Part shown: one piece after another, positions 1 through 10,006 of the stretch
How the letters are laid out: each line of letters opens with the position of its first letter
Position numbering within the stretch: the stretch's first letter is position 1
Source of the DNA: Alkalihalobacterium chitinilyticum
Lineage (GTDB): Bacteria > Bacillota > Bacilli > Bacillales > Bacillaceae_F
Direction: 5' to 3'
Length of the DNA: 64,000 bases
Assembly: GCF_029028005.1 (NCBI RefSeq)
Contig: NZ_JAOTPO010000006.1
Span: 186,001 to 250,000 of the forward strand
Translations under genes and position numbers: made by a program
Notes under the pieces: model-generated
What the model was told of the DNA's origin: nothing
Databases searched by the model: none
What the model saw: only the letters and a program-made list of their open reading frames with translations

Positions 1-1
1 A

Positions 2-64
2 CAAGGAACATTCCATTCACGTATTGAGTATCCAGAAGATCCTAAAGAAAAGGGAGCGAAATGA
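2..64 (+). CDS. pgpH: C-terminal tail of an HD-family membrane phosphohydrolase (PgpH/YqfF), cut by window edge
   Basis: An open frame entering from the left edge encodes a 20-residue tail containing GTFHSRIEYPEDP and ends at TGA 62-64. The stop overlaps the ATGATG start of ybeY. The tail resembles the C-terminus of PgpH/YqfF, a 7TM-HD cyclic-di-AMP phosphodiesterase, which precedes ybeY in the Bacillus gene order. The call rests mainly on that context, since only the last residues are visible. Confidence 0.7.
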   Translation, partial: QGTFHSRIEYPEDPKEKGAK

Positions 65-534
65 TGAACTTTGAGATTGACATTCTTGATGAAACTAATG
101 AGGTTACGACAGAACAACTTCAGTTAACAGAAGAAATTATCAGCGAAGCAGCAAAAATGGAAGGTTTAACCGGGCCGACTGAAATTTCAATAACTTTTGT
201 TGACGATAAACGGATCCAAGAAATAAACCGAGATTATCGTGGGAAAGATACACCTACTGACGTTATTTCTTTTGCCTTAAATGAGGCAGGGGAAGAAGAG
301 GTGCAAATTATTGATCCAGAAGGTCCAAATGTTTTAGGTGATATTATCATTTCCATACCGCGTACGATCGAACAAGCTCAACATTATGAACATTCTTTTG
401 AAAGAGAACTAGGGTTTCTCCTTGTCCATGGATTTCTCCATTTGTTAGGATACGATCACTTAACAGGTGAAGAGGAGAAAATTATGTTTTCAAGACAAGA
501 AGAAATCTTAAACGCCTATGGACTTAAAAGATAA
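61..534 (+). CDS. ybeY: Endoribonuclease YbeY, rRNA maturation factor
   Basis: This encodes a 157-residue cytosolic metal-dependent endoribonuclease of the UPF0054 family, involved in 16S rRNA 3'-end maturation and ribosome quality control. The diagnostic zinc-binding signature HGFLHLLGYDH lies near residues 122-132, and an upstream segment with RGKDTPTDVISF is also typical of the family. The length is normal. The start overlaps the pgpH stop (ATGATG at 61-66, so either Met is possible) and the 3' end overlaps dgkA by 17 bases, which indicates translational coupling in one operon. Confidence 0.95.
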   Translation: MMNFEIDILDETNEVTTEQLQLTEEIISEAAKMEGLTGPTEISITFVDDKRIQEINRDYRGKDTPTDVISFALNEAGEEEVQIIDPEGPNVLGDIIISIPRTIEQAQHYEHSFERELGFLLVHGFLHLLGYDHLTGEEEKIMFSRQEEILNAYGLKR

Positions 535-922
535 AAACCTTTGGGGATTTAAACGACTGCTTCGTTCTTTCGTATATGCATGGACTGGCTTAAAGTATGT
601 TATTCGTTATGAGCAAAATATGAGAATACATTTAATTATGAGCGCAGTAGTTATGGCGTTAGCGTTTATATTGAATGTTCCTTTAATGCAAAAAATCATT
701 TTATTGTTAGTTGTAGGTATGGTGCTATCTTTAGAGGTGATGAATACAGCGATTGAACGGACTGTAGATATGATCACAGAAGAATACCATCCGCAAGCAA
801 AAGTGGCTAAAGATATTGCTGCTGGAGCGGTGTTTATTTTTAGTATTATTTCAGTGTTAATTGGCTTGGCGATTTTTTTACCACCGATTATTGAGCTGGT
901 ATCCATGATTTTAAGCTCATAG
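518..922 (+). CDS. dgkA: Undecaprenol/diacylglycerol kinase, DgkA family
   Basis: This 134-residue integral membrane kinase has three predicted membrane segments and the family signature EVMNTAIERTVD near residues 73-84. In Gram-positive bacteria this family mainly phosphorylates undecaprenol, feeding the C55-P carrier pool used for wall synthesis; the window also carries uppP. The start lies inside the end of ybeY (17-base overlap). It is followed 24 bases downstream by the DUF502 gene, so the run is probably one transcript. Confidence 0.93.
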   Translation: MDLKDKNLWGFKRLLRSFVYAWTGLKYVIRYEQNMRIHLIMSAVVMALAFILNVPLMQKIILLLVVGMVLSLEVMNTAIERTVDMITEEYHPQAKVAKDIAAGAVFIFSIISVLIGLAIFLPPIIELVSMILSS

Positions 923-946
923 CGGGAGAGGAGTTTACTAGGAGAC

Positions 947-2986
<2,040 letters not shown>

Positions 2987-3022
2987 AATGTAATGTTCGT
3001 AATAAGTTATTAACAAATATTT

Positions 3023-3056
3023 AACAATGGCTCGGTAATCAGCCATTGTTTTTTTA
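3023..3056 (+). terminator. Rho-independent terminator after era
   Basis: A perfect 10-bp stem (AACAATGGCT / AGCCATTGTT) with an 8-base loop is followed by a T tract. It closes the upstream operon. Confidence 0.85.
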
Positions 3057-3213
3057 TCAAAAAATCTCTAAGATAGATGTATGAAGTAATTGAATGTTGC
3101 ATATGACTATTTGTCATAATTGACAATTATTCCATAACATGAATTTGCAAATCAAGGTCAAGCTATAGAGTATAGAGCGGTCTAACAATCCTTAAACGAA
3201 AGGTGGAATTCCA

Positions 3214-3354
3214 ATGCTTGAATTTTCCTGGAAAGTATTCTCGATGACGGGAAGTGTTGATACTTATTTGTTAATCAAGGAACTGGAAAAGGAGCATGGT
3301 GATGTTTCAGCTCAAGATATTGAAGAGGAGTTTACGAATTTAGACGCTCACTAA
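3214..3354 (+). CDS. yqzL: YqzL family small protein
   Basis: A 46-residue ORF starts with [20 protein letters not shown] and ends [10 protein letters not shown]. It is preceded by a clear ribosome binding site (AAAGGTGG) 9 bases before ATG 3214. Bacillus genomes carry a protein of this type and size between era and recO, named YqzL. Its function is unknown. It is too short for ordinary ORF cut-offs but well supported by position and start signal. Confidence 0.88.
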   Translation: MLEFSWKVFSMTGSVDTYLLIKELEKEHGDVSAQDIEEEFTNLDAH

Positions 3355-3394
3355 TCTTGCTTGCACCTCACGACTTCTATGTGTGGTGACGAGA

Positions 3395-4159
3395 ATGTTT
3401 CAGAAAGTTGAAGGAATTGTTATACGTACTTCGGATTACGGGGAATCTAATAAAATTGTTACATTACTTACAAGAGAATTAGGGAAGATTGGTGTGATGG
3501 CGAGAGGAGCTAAAAAGCCTAAGAGTCGCCTCGCTGCAGTTTCCCAATTATTTATTTACGGCACTTTTCTCATACAAAAGAGCTCAGGTCTTGGTACTCT
3601 TCAACAGGGAGAGATCATTCAATCTTATCGAGAGGTTAGAAACGATTTACTTCGAGCCTCTTATGCATCTTACATAGTTGAGATAACCGATAAGCTTACC
3701 AATGACCGTGAACGTAATCCGTATTTATTTGAACTATTAATGCAAACGCTACATTACATTGACGAAGAAGTAGATCCAGAAATATTAGTCCGCCTCTATG
3801 AAGTTAAAATGCTTTTTGTAGCTGGAATTGGCCCGCAATTAAATAATTGTGCTAGTTGTGGAAGTGTTGATGGTGAATTTTCTTTTTCAATAGGCGAGGG
3901 TGGCTTTTTATGTCATCGCTGTTCAGCAAAAGATCCTTACCGTTTAAAAGTTTCACCGGGAACGATAAAATTGCTACGGCTTTTTTATCACTTTGACTTG
4001 AACCGTTTAGGAAATATTTCAGTAAAAAAGGAAACAAAGCAAGAATTAAAACAAGTTTTAAATTCATATTACGATGAGTATTCTGGTTTGAAGCTTAAAT
4101 CCAGATCATTTTTAGACCAATTAGAAAAAATGGATTGGTTAGACTCAAATCAAAGTTGA
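3395..4159 (+). CDS. recO: DNA repair protein RecO
   Basis: This 254-residue recombination mediator, with an N-terminal OB fold, acts with RecR to load RecA on SSB-coated DNA. The N-terminus [20 protein letters not shown] matches the family. A zinc finger of the CxxC...CxxC type (CASCGS and CHRC) lies around residues 153-180. I prefer ATG 3395 because family members begin at the equivalent of MFQK; in-frame GTG codons at 3383 and 3386 are alternatives. Confidence 0.94.
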   Translation: MFQKVEGIVIRTSDYGESNKIVTLLTRELGKIGVMARGAKKPKSRLAAVSQLFIYGTFLIQKSSGLGTLQQGEIIQSYREVRNDLLRASYASYIVEITDKLTNDRERNPYLFELLMQTLHYIDEEVDPEILVRLYEVKMLFVAGIGPQLNNCASCGSVDGEFSFSIGEGGFLCHRCSAKDPYRLKVSPGTIKLLRLFYHFDLNRLGNISVKKETKQELKQVLNSYYDEYSGLKLKSRSFLDQLEKMDWLDSNQS

Positions 4160-4189
4160 CATTAGGTATCTTTTTGAGTATTATGCTTT

Positions 4190-4430
4190 TAAAGAACAAC
4201 CTTAATTTTAAACAAACAGTGCAAAGAAGGAAAAGGAGTACTTATCCTCTCTATAAAAAGCGAACCTAGGGTGGTGTGAGCTAGGGATATAGATGATAAA
4301 GAAAGGCAATCTGGAGCACTTCTCTTTAAAGTGGCTATTCTCCATACAGGAGATTGGCAAATAGGGTGGAACCGCGGGTTACTCTCGTCCCTATGCTATA
4401 AGTTATAGCATAGGGACGAGAGTTTTTTTG
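4190..4430 (+). promoter_or_regulatory. T-box leader (glycyl), with terminator, upstream of glyQS
   Basis: The leader contains the hallmark T-box AGGGTGGAACCGCGGG at 4363-4378. It is followed by a strong terminator hairpin (20-bp stem, 4381-4400 pairing with 4403-4422) and a T run. Upstream is a stem I region with a likely specifier GGC (glycine codon) at 4306-4308, followed by A as expected. Uncharged tRNA-Gly should pair with the specifier and the T-box bulge and so favour antitermination. The specifier choice is inferred from position and from the downstream glycyl-tRNA synthetase genes. Confidence 0.93.
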
Positions 4431-4554
4431 GGTTTAAAAGGCGCTACATGAAGACCCTTTTAGCGAAGACTGATTCAGTTCTATGTTGTAGGTTAGAAAC
4501 TCTTATAGTGGGCATTAGCCACTGCAGGAGTTAATTGATAAGGAGGAAAGAAAG

Positions 4555-5445
4555 ATGAACGTACAAAATATGATACTTACGTTACAAAACTTTTGGGCGA
4601 AACAAAATTGTATTATTATGCAGGCGTACGACGTTGAAAAAGGTGCTGGAACGATGAACCCAATGACTTATTTAAGAAGTATTGGGCCAGAGCCTTGGAA
4701 TGTGGCTTATGTTGAACCTTCTAGACGTCCAGTGGATGGACGCTATGGTGAAAATCCTAACCGTCTATACCAACATCATCAATTTCAAGTGATTATGAAA
4801 CCTTCACCTGATAACATCCAGGAGCTTTATTTAGACAGCTTGAAAGAATTAGGGATTAATCCTTTAGAACATGATATTCGCTTTGTTGAGGATAACTGGG
4901 AAGCTCCTACCTTAGGTGCTTGGGGTCTAGGTTGGGAAGTTTGGCTGGATGGTATGGAAATAACGCAGTTTACGTACTTCCAGCAAGTAGGCGGAATCGA
5001 CGCGCATCCTGTAGCTGTTGAAATTACATATGGTATTGAACGTTTAGCTTCATACATTCAAGATAAAGAAAATGTATTCGACCTTGATTGGGTTAATGGG
5101 GTCACATACGGAGACATCTTTTTACAACCAGAATACGAGCATTCGAAATATACATTTGAGGTTTCGGACAGTACGATGATGTTTCAATTATTTAGTACAT
5201 ACGAACAAGAAGCCAAACGTGCCTTAGCCGAAAACTTAGTTTTCCCAGCTTATGATTATGTATTGAAATGCTCTCATGTATTCAACCAACTTGATGCTAG
5301 AGGAGCTATTTCTGTTACAGAACGAACAGGATATATTGGACGTGTTCGTAATTTAGCAAGAGATTGTGCAAAAGTGTACTTAGCAGAACGTGAAAGACTT
5401 GGCTTCCCGATGCTTAAGGATAAGGAGGAGATGTCAAATGAGTAA
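4555..5445 (+). CDS. glyQ: Glycyl-tRNA synthetase alpha subunit
   Basis: This 296-residue catalytic subunit of the bacterial alpha2-beta2 glycyl-tRNA synthetase activates glycine with ATP and charges tRNA-Gly. Family features include the N-terminal segment [20 protein letters not shown] and the block [18 protein letters not shown]. An AAGGAGG site precedes ATG 4555. The gene overlaps glyS by 8 bases and is controlled by the T-box just upstream. Confidence 0.97.
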   Translation: MNVQNMILTLQNFWAKQNCIIMQAYDVEKGAGTMNPMTYLRSIGPEPWNVAYVEPSRRPVDGRYGENPNRLYQHHQFQVIMKPSPDNIQELYLDSLKELGINPLEHDIRFVEDNWEAPTLGAWGLGWEVWLDGMEITQFTYFQQVGGIDAHPVAVEITYGIERLASYIQDKENVFDLDWVNGVTYGDIFLQPEYEHSKYTFEVSDSTMMFQLFSTYEQEAKRALAENLVFPAYDYVLKCSHVFNQLDARGAISVTERTGYIGRVRNLARDCAKVYLAERERLGFPMLKDKEEMSNE

Positions 5446-7513
5446 AAAGGATTTTTTACTTGAGATTGGTTTAGAAGAAATGCCTGCCCGCTTTGTGACA
5501 GATGCCATGAATCAGCTAAAAGATAAAATGGAGGAGTGGCTAAAAGACGGAAATGTGGCCTATGAAGCGATTGAAGCTTATTCAACGCCACGTCGACTAG
5601 CTATTTTAATAACTGAAGTTGCTGAAAAACAAGAAGACATGGTCGAAGAGGCAAGAGGTCCGGCGAAGAGAATTGCTAAAGATGAAGATGGAAATTGGAC
5701 GAAGGCAGCTTTAGGGTTTGCAAGAGGACAAGGTCTTTCTACTGATGAACTATTCTTCAACGAGGTGAATGGACAAGAGTATGTTTTTGCTAAAAAGCAT
5801 ATTGTTGGTCAAGAAACGAAAACGATATTACCGCAAATGGAAGACATTATCAAAAGCCTTCACTTCCCAAAAAACATGCGTTGGAACCAATACGACTTAC
5901 GTTACGTTCGTCCGATTCAGTGGCTAGTTGCCCTATATGGTGATGAAGTAATTCCTTTTGAAATCACAAATGTTCAAACTGACCGTAAATCATTAGGACA
6001 CCGCTTTTTAGGTAATGAGACAACGATCACCGAACCACGCGATTACGTGCGTTCCCTTTTAGCTGAGCATGTTATTGTTAATCCTTCAGAAAGAAAAGAA
6101 GCGATTAGAAATCAAATCAAACAAATCGAGGAACAAAATGGCTGGGTTATACCGATTGATGAAGATTTACTAGAAGAAGTCAATAATCTAGTCGAGTACC
6201 CTACTGCTCTTCATGGAAGTTTTGATGAAAGTTTTCTTGAAGTACCAGAAGAAGTACTGATTACATCAATGAGAGAACATCAGCGTTACTTCCCTGTACA
6301 TACAAAAGAAGGTGCCCTTTTACCACACTTTATTACGGTAAGAAATGGAAATCACGAGTTTTTAGAAAATGTTGTTAAAGGAAACGAAAAAGTGCTGAGA
6401 GCACGTCTTTCTGATGCACAATTTTTCTATCGCGAAGATCAAAAGCTTAAGATTGAAGATGCACTAGAACGATTAAAATCAATCGTATATCATGAGGAAT
6501 TGGGTACTCTGGCTGAAAAGGTCGGTCGAGTCCAGGAGATTTCAAGCCAACTTGCTACAAGGCTTGGCGTAACCGATACTTTAACGATTAACCGTGCTGC
6601 TGAGTTGTGTAAGTTTGATTTAGTCACACAAATGGTTTATGAATTTCCTGAGCTACAAGGACGAATGGGTGAAGAGTATGCCTTAAAAGCTGGTGAGGCT
6701 CCTGAAGTTGCACTAGCAATTAAAGAGCATTATATGCCGCGGTTTGCCAATGATCAAAGCCCTTCTACTATGACTGGAACAGTTGTAAGTATGGCTGATA
6801 AATTGGACACGATCATTACTTGTTTTGGTATTGGTCTCATTCCATCAGGTTCTCAGGATCCGTATGCACTTCGTCGTCAAGCTGCGGGTGTGATTCAAAT
6901 GATCCTAGATAAAAACTTAAATGTATCCGTCGAAGAAGTCATTGAAATTGCCTTAAATGCAGCGGAAGAAAAACAGTTACTAAAGAGAAGTAGTGAAGAA
7001 ATATCTAAAGACTTACTTGAATTCTTTAGACTTCGAGTAAAAAATACGCTTCAAGAGCGAGGAACACGATATGATATCGTTGAAGCAGTTCTTTCAGAAA
7101 CAATCGGACAGGTAGATACGATTGTCAAAAAGGCACACCTTTTAATGGAACAAATTGAAGCTGCATCATTTAAAGAGACGGTTGAAACGTTAAGTCGTGT
7201 GACTAATATTGCGACTAAAGCTAGCCGTTCCACAGAGTTGTCCGAAAGTTTATTTGAACAGGAAGAGGAAAAAACTCTTTATAAAGTTTACCTCGAGACA
7301 GATGAAAAAGTTAAACGAGCTTTAGAAACTGGGAATGTTGATGAAGCGTATGAAGCACTTATTGAGACAAAAGCGACGATAAACTTATATTTTGATAATA
7401 TAATGGTTATGTCTGAAGATGAGAAAGTGAAAGAAAACCGTTTAATGCAAATGAAGTTACTTGCTGACACGATCCAAAGTTTTGCAAACTTTAATGCCAT
7501 CGTGTTTGCTTAA
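5438..7513 (+). CDS. glyS: Glycyl-tRNA synthetase beta subunit
   Basis: This 691-residue beta subunit recognises tRNA-Gly and carries the anticodon-binding C-terminal domain. The start is ATG 5438, inside the end of glyQ, with GGAGGAG 8 bases upstream. The protein begins [19 protein letters not shown], the classical N-terminus, and contains MREHQRYFP. An HD-like section around EHYMPRF and [20 protein letters not shown] is also typical. It is co-transcribed and translationally coupled with glyQ. Confidence 0.97.
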   Translation: MSKKDFLLEIGLEEMPARFVTDAMNQLKDKMEEWLKDGNVAYEAIEAYSTPRRLAILITEVAEKQEDMVEEARGPAKRIAKDEDGNWTKAALGFARGQGLSTDELFFNEVNGQEYVFAKKHIVGQETKTILPQMEDIIKSLHFPKNMRWNQYDLRYVRPIQWLVALYGDEVIPFEITNVQTDRKSLGHRFLGNETTITEPRDYVRSLLAEHVIVNPSERKEAIRNQIKQIEEQNGWVIPIDEDLLEEVNNLVEYPTALHGSFDESFLEVPEEVLITSMREHQRYFPVHTKEGALLPHFITVRNGNHEFLENVVKGNEKVLRARLSDAQFFYREDQKLKIEDALERLKSIVYHEELGTLAEKVGRVQEISSQLATRLGVTDTLTINRAAELCKFDLVTQMVYEFPELQGRMGEEYALKAGEAPEVALAIKEHYMPRFANDQSPSTMTGTVVSMADKLDTIITCFGIGLIPSGSQDPYALRRQAAGVIQMILDKNLNVSVEEVIEIALNAAEEKQLLKRSSEEISKDLLEFFRLRVKNTLQERGTRYDIVEAVLSETIGQVDTIVKKAHLLMEQIEAASFKETVETLSRVTNIATKASRSTELSESLFEQEEEKTLYKVYLETDEKVKRALETGNVDEAYEALIETKATINLYFDNIMVMSEDEKVKENRLMQMKLLADTIQSFANFNAIVFA

Positions 7514-7530
7514 AAAGTTTAGGAAAACTA

Positions 7531-7570
7531 AGGCTGACTCAAAAGAAATGATAAAGTGTGGAGTCAGCCT
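7531..7570. terminator. Inverted repeat after glyS, GGCTGACTC-type
   Basis: AGGCTGACTC at 7531-7540 pairs perfectly with GAGTCAGCCT at 7561-7570 across a 20-base loop. There is no clear T tract after it, so termination may be weak. It belongs to a recurring terminator core in this window. Confidence 0.55.
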
Positions 7571-7615
7571 GTTACTTAGAGTAAATACTAATTAACTAAA
7601 ATAATGCGCCGCATA

Positions 7616-7644
7616 TTCCAAAATTCATTGTATTAGTATATAAT
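7616..7644 (+). promoter_or_regulatory. Candidate SigA promoter for ccpN
   Basis: A TATAAT -10 element at 7639-7644 sits 17 bases after a weak -35 (TTCCAA, 7616-7621). The transcription start would be near 7651, just before the palindrome at 7658. Confidence 0.5.
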
Positions 7645-7657
7645 AATAGAATAAAAG

Positions 7658-7678
7658 CATAACACATTTTGTGTTATG
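7658..7678. promoter_or_regulatory. Perfect 9-3-9 palindrome in the ccpN leader, candidate CcpN operator
   Basis: CATAACACA-TTT-TGTGTTATG is a perfect inverted repeat just downstream of the -10 element and before the ribosome binding site. Each arm read outward fits most of the CcpN operator consensus TRTGHYATAYW as I remember it. The reverse-strand arm (TGTGTTATGCT) fits 10 of 11 positions. It is therefore a plausible autoregulatory site; this is inference. Confidence 0.5.
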
Positions 7679-7706
7679 AAGGCGGTGAAGTACAATCGAA
7701 CTAACT

Positions 7707-8330
7707 GTGAGACAAGAGCAGATTATAGATATTGTTAAGAGCAATGGGCCAATTACTGGAGAACAAATCGCAGAAAGATTAAATTTAACAAGAGCTACAT
7801 TAAGACCAGATCTAGCGATTTTAACGATGGCAGGTTTTTTGGATGCACGACCGAGAGTAGGATATTTTTATACTGGAAAAACAGGTTCACAATTACTGAC
7901 AGAAAAAGTTAAAAAAATTACAGTACAACAGTATCAATCGATACCTGTTGTAGTGAATGAATCTTCTTCTGTTTATGATGCTATTGTAACGATGTTCTTG
8001 GAAGATGTTGGAACTTTATTTGTTGTTGACCAAAACTCTTCATTAATGGGAGTTCTCTCTCGAAAAGATTTATTGAGAGCAAGTATCGGCAGCCAAAAAA
8101 TTGAAACAATGCCTGTGAACATTATCATGACAAGAATGCCTAATATTACAATGTGTCAAAAAGATGATTTGATTATTGATGTGGCGAATAAGTTAATAGA
8201 CAAACAAATTGATGCCTTGCCAGTGGTCCGTGAGTTTGATAAAGGTTCAGGTCTAGAAGTAATTGGCAGATTAACAAAAACGAACATTACGAAAGTGTTA
8301 GTGGACCTAGCAAACGATGACTTAATTTGA
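7707..8330 (+). CDS. ccpN: Transcriptional repressor CcpN (HTH plus CBS pair)
   Basis: This DeoR-like winged helix-turn-helix (residues about 1-60, with ITGEQIAERLNLTRATLRPD) is followed by two CBS domains (about 70-205). CcpN represses gluconeogenic genes (gapB, pckA) when glycolytic flux is high. The first standard start in frame is GTG 7707, but codons upstream of it read S-T-I-E-L, matching the remembered N-terminus of B. subtilis CcpN, and the codon before them is a stop. The Shine-Dalgarno AAGGCGGTG (7679-7687) is 19 bases from GTG 7707 but 7 bases from an in-frame ATC at 7695. The true start is therefore uncertain (unusual codon, or an extra base near 7688). Confidence 0.9.
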   Translation: MRQEQIIDIVKSNGPITGEQIAERLNLTRATLRPDLAILTMAGFLDARPRVGYFYTGKTGSQLLTEKVKKITVQQYQSIPVVVNESSSVYDAIVTMFLEDVGTLFVVDQNSSLMGVLSRKDLLRASIGSQKIETMPVNIIMTRMPNITMCQKDDLIIDVANKLIDKQIDALPVVREFDKGSGLEVIGRLTKTNITKVLVDLANDDLI

Positions 8331-8364
8331 TTAAGTTGTATGTTTGGTCAATGAGGAGGTAGTA

Positions 8365-9180
8365 ATGGAGGTATTTAATCATCGCCCGATTGTTTATGTT
8401 GTATCGGATTCTGTAGGTGAAACAGCTGAATTAGTTGTACGTGCTGCAGCGAGTCAATATAGTGGATCTGGTGTCGAAGTGAGAAGAATTCCATATGTTG
8501 ATGATAAAAGTACAATTGATGAAGTGATAGGTCTAGCACAGCAAGCACAAGCTATTATTGCTTTTACCTTAGTCATTCCAGAGGTAAAGAGCTATTTAAT
8601 TGAACAGGCTCGAGCAGCACAGGTAGAGGTTGTTGATATTATTGGTCCGATGATGGAAAAGATCGGAACCTTAACACAAAAAGAACCACGCTATGAGCCT
8701 GGATTAGTGTATAGACTTGATGAAGACTATTTTCGTAAAGTGGAAGCAATTGAATTTGCTGTCAAATATGATGATGGCCGCGATCCTCGAGGAATTGTTC
8801 GAGCGGACATCGTTCTAGTCGGGGTTTCTAGAACATCAAAAACACCACTATCGCAGTACTTAGCTCATAAACGTTTTAAAGTGGCTAATGTGCCGTTGGT
8901 TCCTGAAGTGGAGCCGCCTGAAGAACTTTTCAAAGTATCACCTAAAAAGTGTATAGGGCTTATTATTAATGCAGATAAATTAAATGATATACGAACTGAG
9001 CGCTTAAAGGCTCTTGGTTTAAAAGCAGAAGCAAATTATGCCAATATCGAACGAATTAAACAAGAACTGGAATACGCTGAAAAAATTATGGAGCGCATCG
9101 GTTGTACAGTAATTGATGTTTCAAGTAAAGCTGTAGAGGAAACAGCAAACCTTATATCGAACATGTTCCAAGGCAAATAG
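8365..9180 (+). CDS. ppsR: Pyruvate,phosphate dikinase / PEP synthase regulatory protein (DUF299)
   Basis: This 271-residue bifunctional kinase/phosphorylase (YqfL in B. subtilis) reversibly phosphorylates a threonine of PPDK or PEP synthase using ADP. The N-terminal [12 protein letters not shown] and the P-loop-like [17 protein letters not shown] (about residues 153-169) are signature segments. ATG 8365 is chosen because GAGGAGGT lies 4 bases upstream; a GTG 7 codons earlier is less likely. It follows ccpN closely, which fits joint control of gluconeogenesis. Confidence 0.93.
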   Translation: MEVFNHRPIVYVVSDSVGETAELVVRAAASQYSGSGVEVRRIPYVDDKSTIDEVIGLAQQAQAIIAFTLVIPEVKSYLIEQARAAQVEVVDIIGPMMEKIGTLTQKEPRYEPGLVYRLDEDYFRKVEAIEFAVKYDDGRDPRGIVRADIVLVGVSRTSKTPLSQYLAHKRFKVANVPLVPEVEPPEELFKVSPKKCIGLIINADKLNDIRTERLKALGLKAEANYANIERIKQELEYAEKIMERIGCTVIDVSSKAVEETANLISNMFQGK

Positions 9181-9207
9181 AGGCTGAGTAGTCAGCCTCT
9201 ATTTTGT
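9179..9207 (+). terminator. Terminator after ppsR
   Basis: AGAGGCTGA / TCAGCCTCT forms a 9-bp stem with a 4-base loop, overlapping the ppsR stop and followed by ATTTTGTT. The remaining stretch to 9483 is AT-rich and shows no convincing gene. Confidence 0.75.
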
Positions 9208-9483
9208 TGTGCAGAACATAGGGTCCGACACTCCCTGTTCAATTAGGAAAATTTTTTTAAGCATGATTGTAGCCAAATTCAGAAATAATTATTATAATGA
9301 AAATTTGTGAGAAAAAAACAGCAAGATTTAGCATAAAACAAAAAAAGAACAAATAAATTGAAAAAGTCAAGACTTTTTCTGTGTTTTTTGGTAATGATAG
9401 TTATTGATAGGTATTTGTCGACAAATTTCATTTCTAAATAACATTTTAGAAGGATTTTGTTAGGAGATGTAGAATTAGAGACC

Positions 9484-9989
9484 ATGTTAACGGAATTATT
9501 TGTATATGTGGACGCTGATTCATGTCCGTCAAAGAAGAGATTTTGGAAATTGCAAAAAGTTATAATTTCGAAGTTGTGTTTGTTTCCTCATACTCCCACA
9601 ACATTCAAAGTGAGCAAGCCAAAGTTGTTCGTGTTGACTCAGACAAAGAAGCAGCCGATTTATTTATTATGAATCATGCGAAGGGAAATGATGTAGTTAT
9701 TACACAAGATCATGCCCTCGCTTCCATTTTAGTAGGGCGCCGGTTATCCGTTTTATCGCCCCGCGGAAAAATATTCTCAGAAGATGAAATGATAACGATC
9801 CTTCAACTAAGACATTGGTCTCAAAAACAAAGGAGGTCTGGAAACAAGACAAAAGGGCCAAAAGCATTTAAATCCTCGGATCGCGAACATTTTTGTGCGA
9901 ATTTGAGAAAAATATTAAAACAGAAGAAGGAATTTGCCGAAAAAGGTCGAAAACATAGTAACCGGACAGGTAATCCAAATGAAATGTAG
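9484..9989 (+). pseudogene. yqxD: YaiI/YqxD family (DUF188) gene with an apparent one-base frameshift
   Basis: The family starts with a conserved acidic VDADxCP segment, here encoded from ATG 9484 as LFVYVDADSCP (codons up to about 9527). The reading frame then breaks. The rest of the protein (VKEEILEIAKSYNFEVVFV onwards, to residue QKKEFAEKGRK) continues in the next frame, where an ORF opens at an internal ATG (9522) and runs to 9989. Joining the two needs one base inserted near 9527, between CCG and TCAAAG. The remaining 155 residues look intact, including VITQDHALAS and SPRGKIFSEDEM. Either the gene is recently broken, it is rescued by slippage, or there is a sequence error. Its position between ppsR and dnaG matches B. 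subtilis yqxD. The function of the family is unknown, with a PIN-like fold suggested. Confidence 0.8.
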
Positions 9990-10006
9990 AAGATTGGTGA
10001 TGAGTA

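Noticed and set aside
9279-9485. Reverse-strand open frame of 68 codons in the AT-rich gap before yqxD
   Set aside because: Low-complexity Phe/Leu/Lys composition, no ribosome binding site, and it runs against the surrounding operon.
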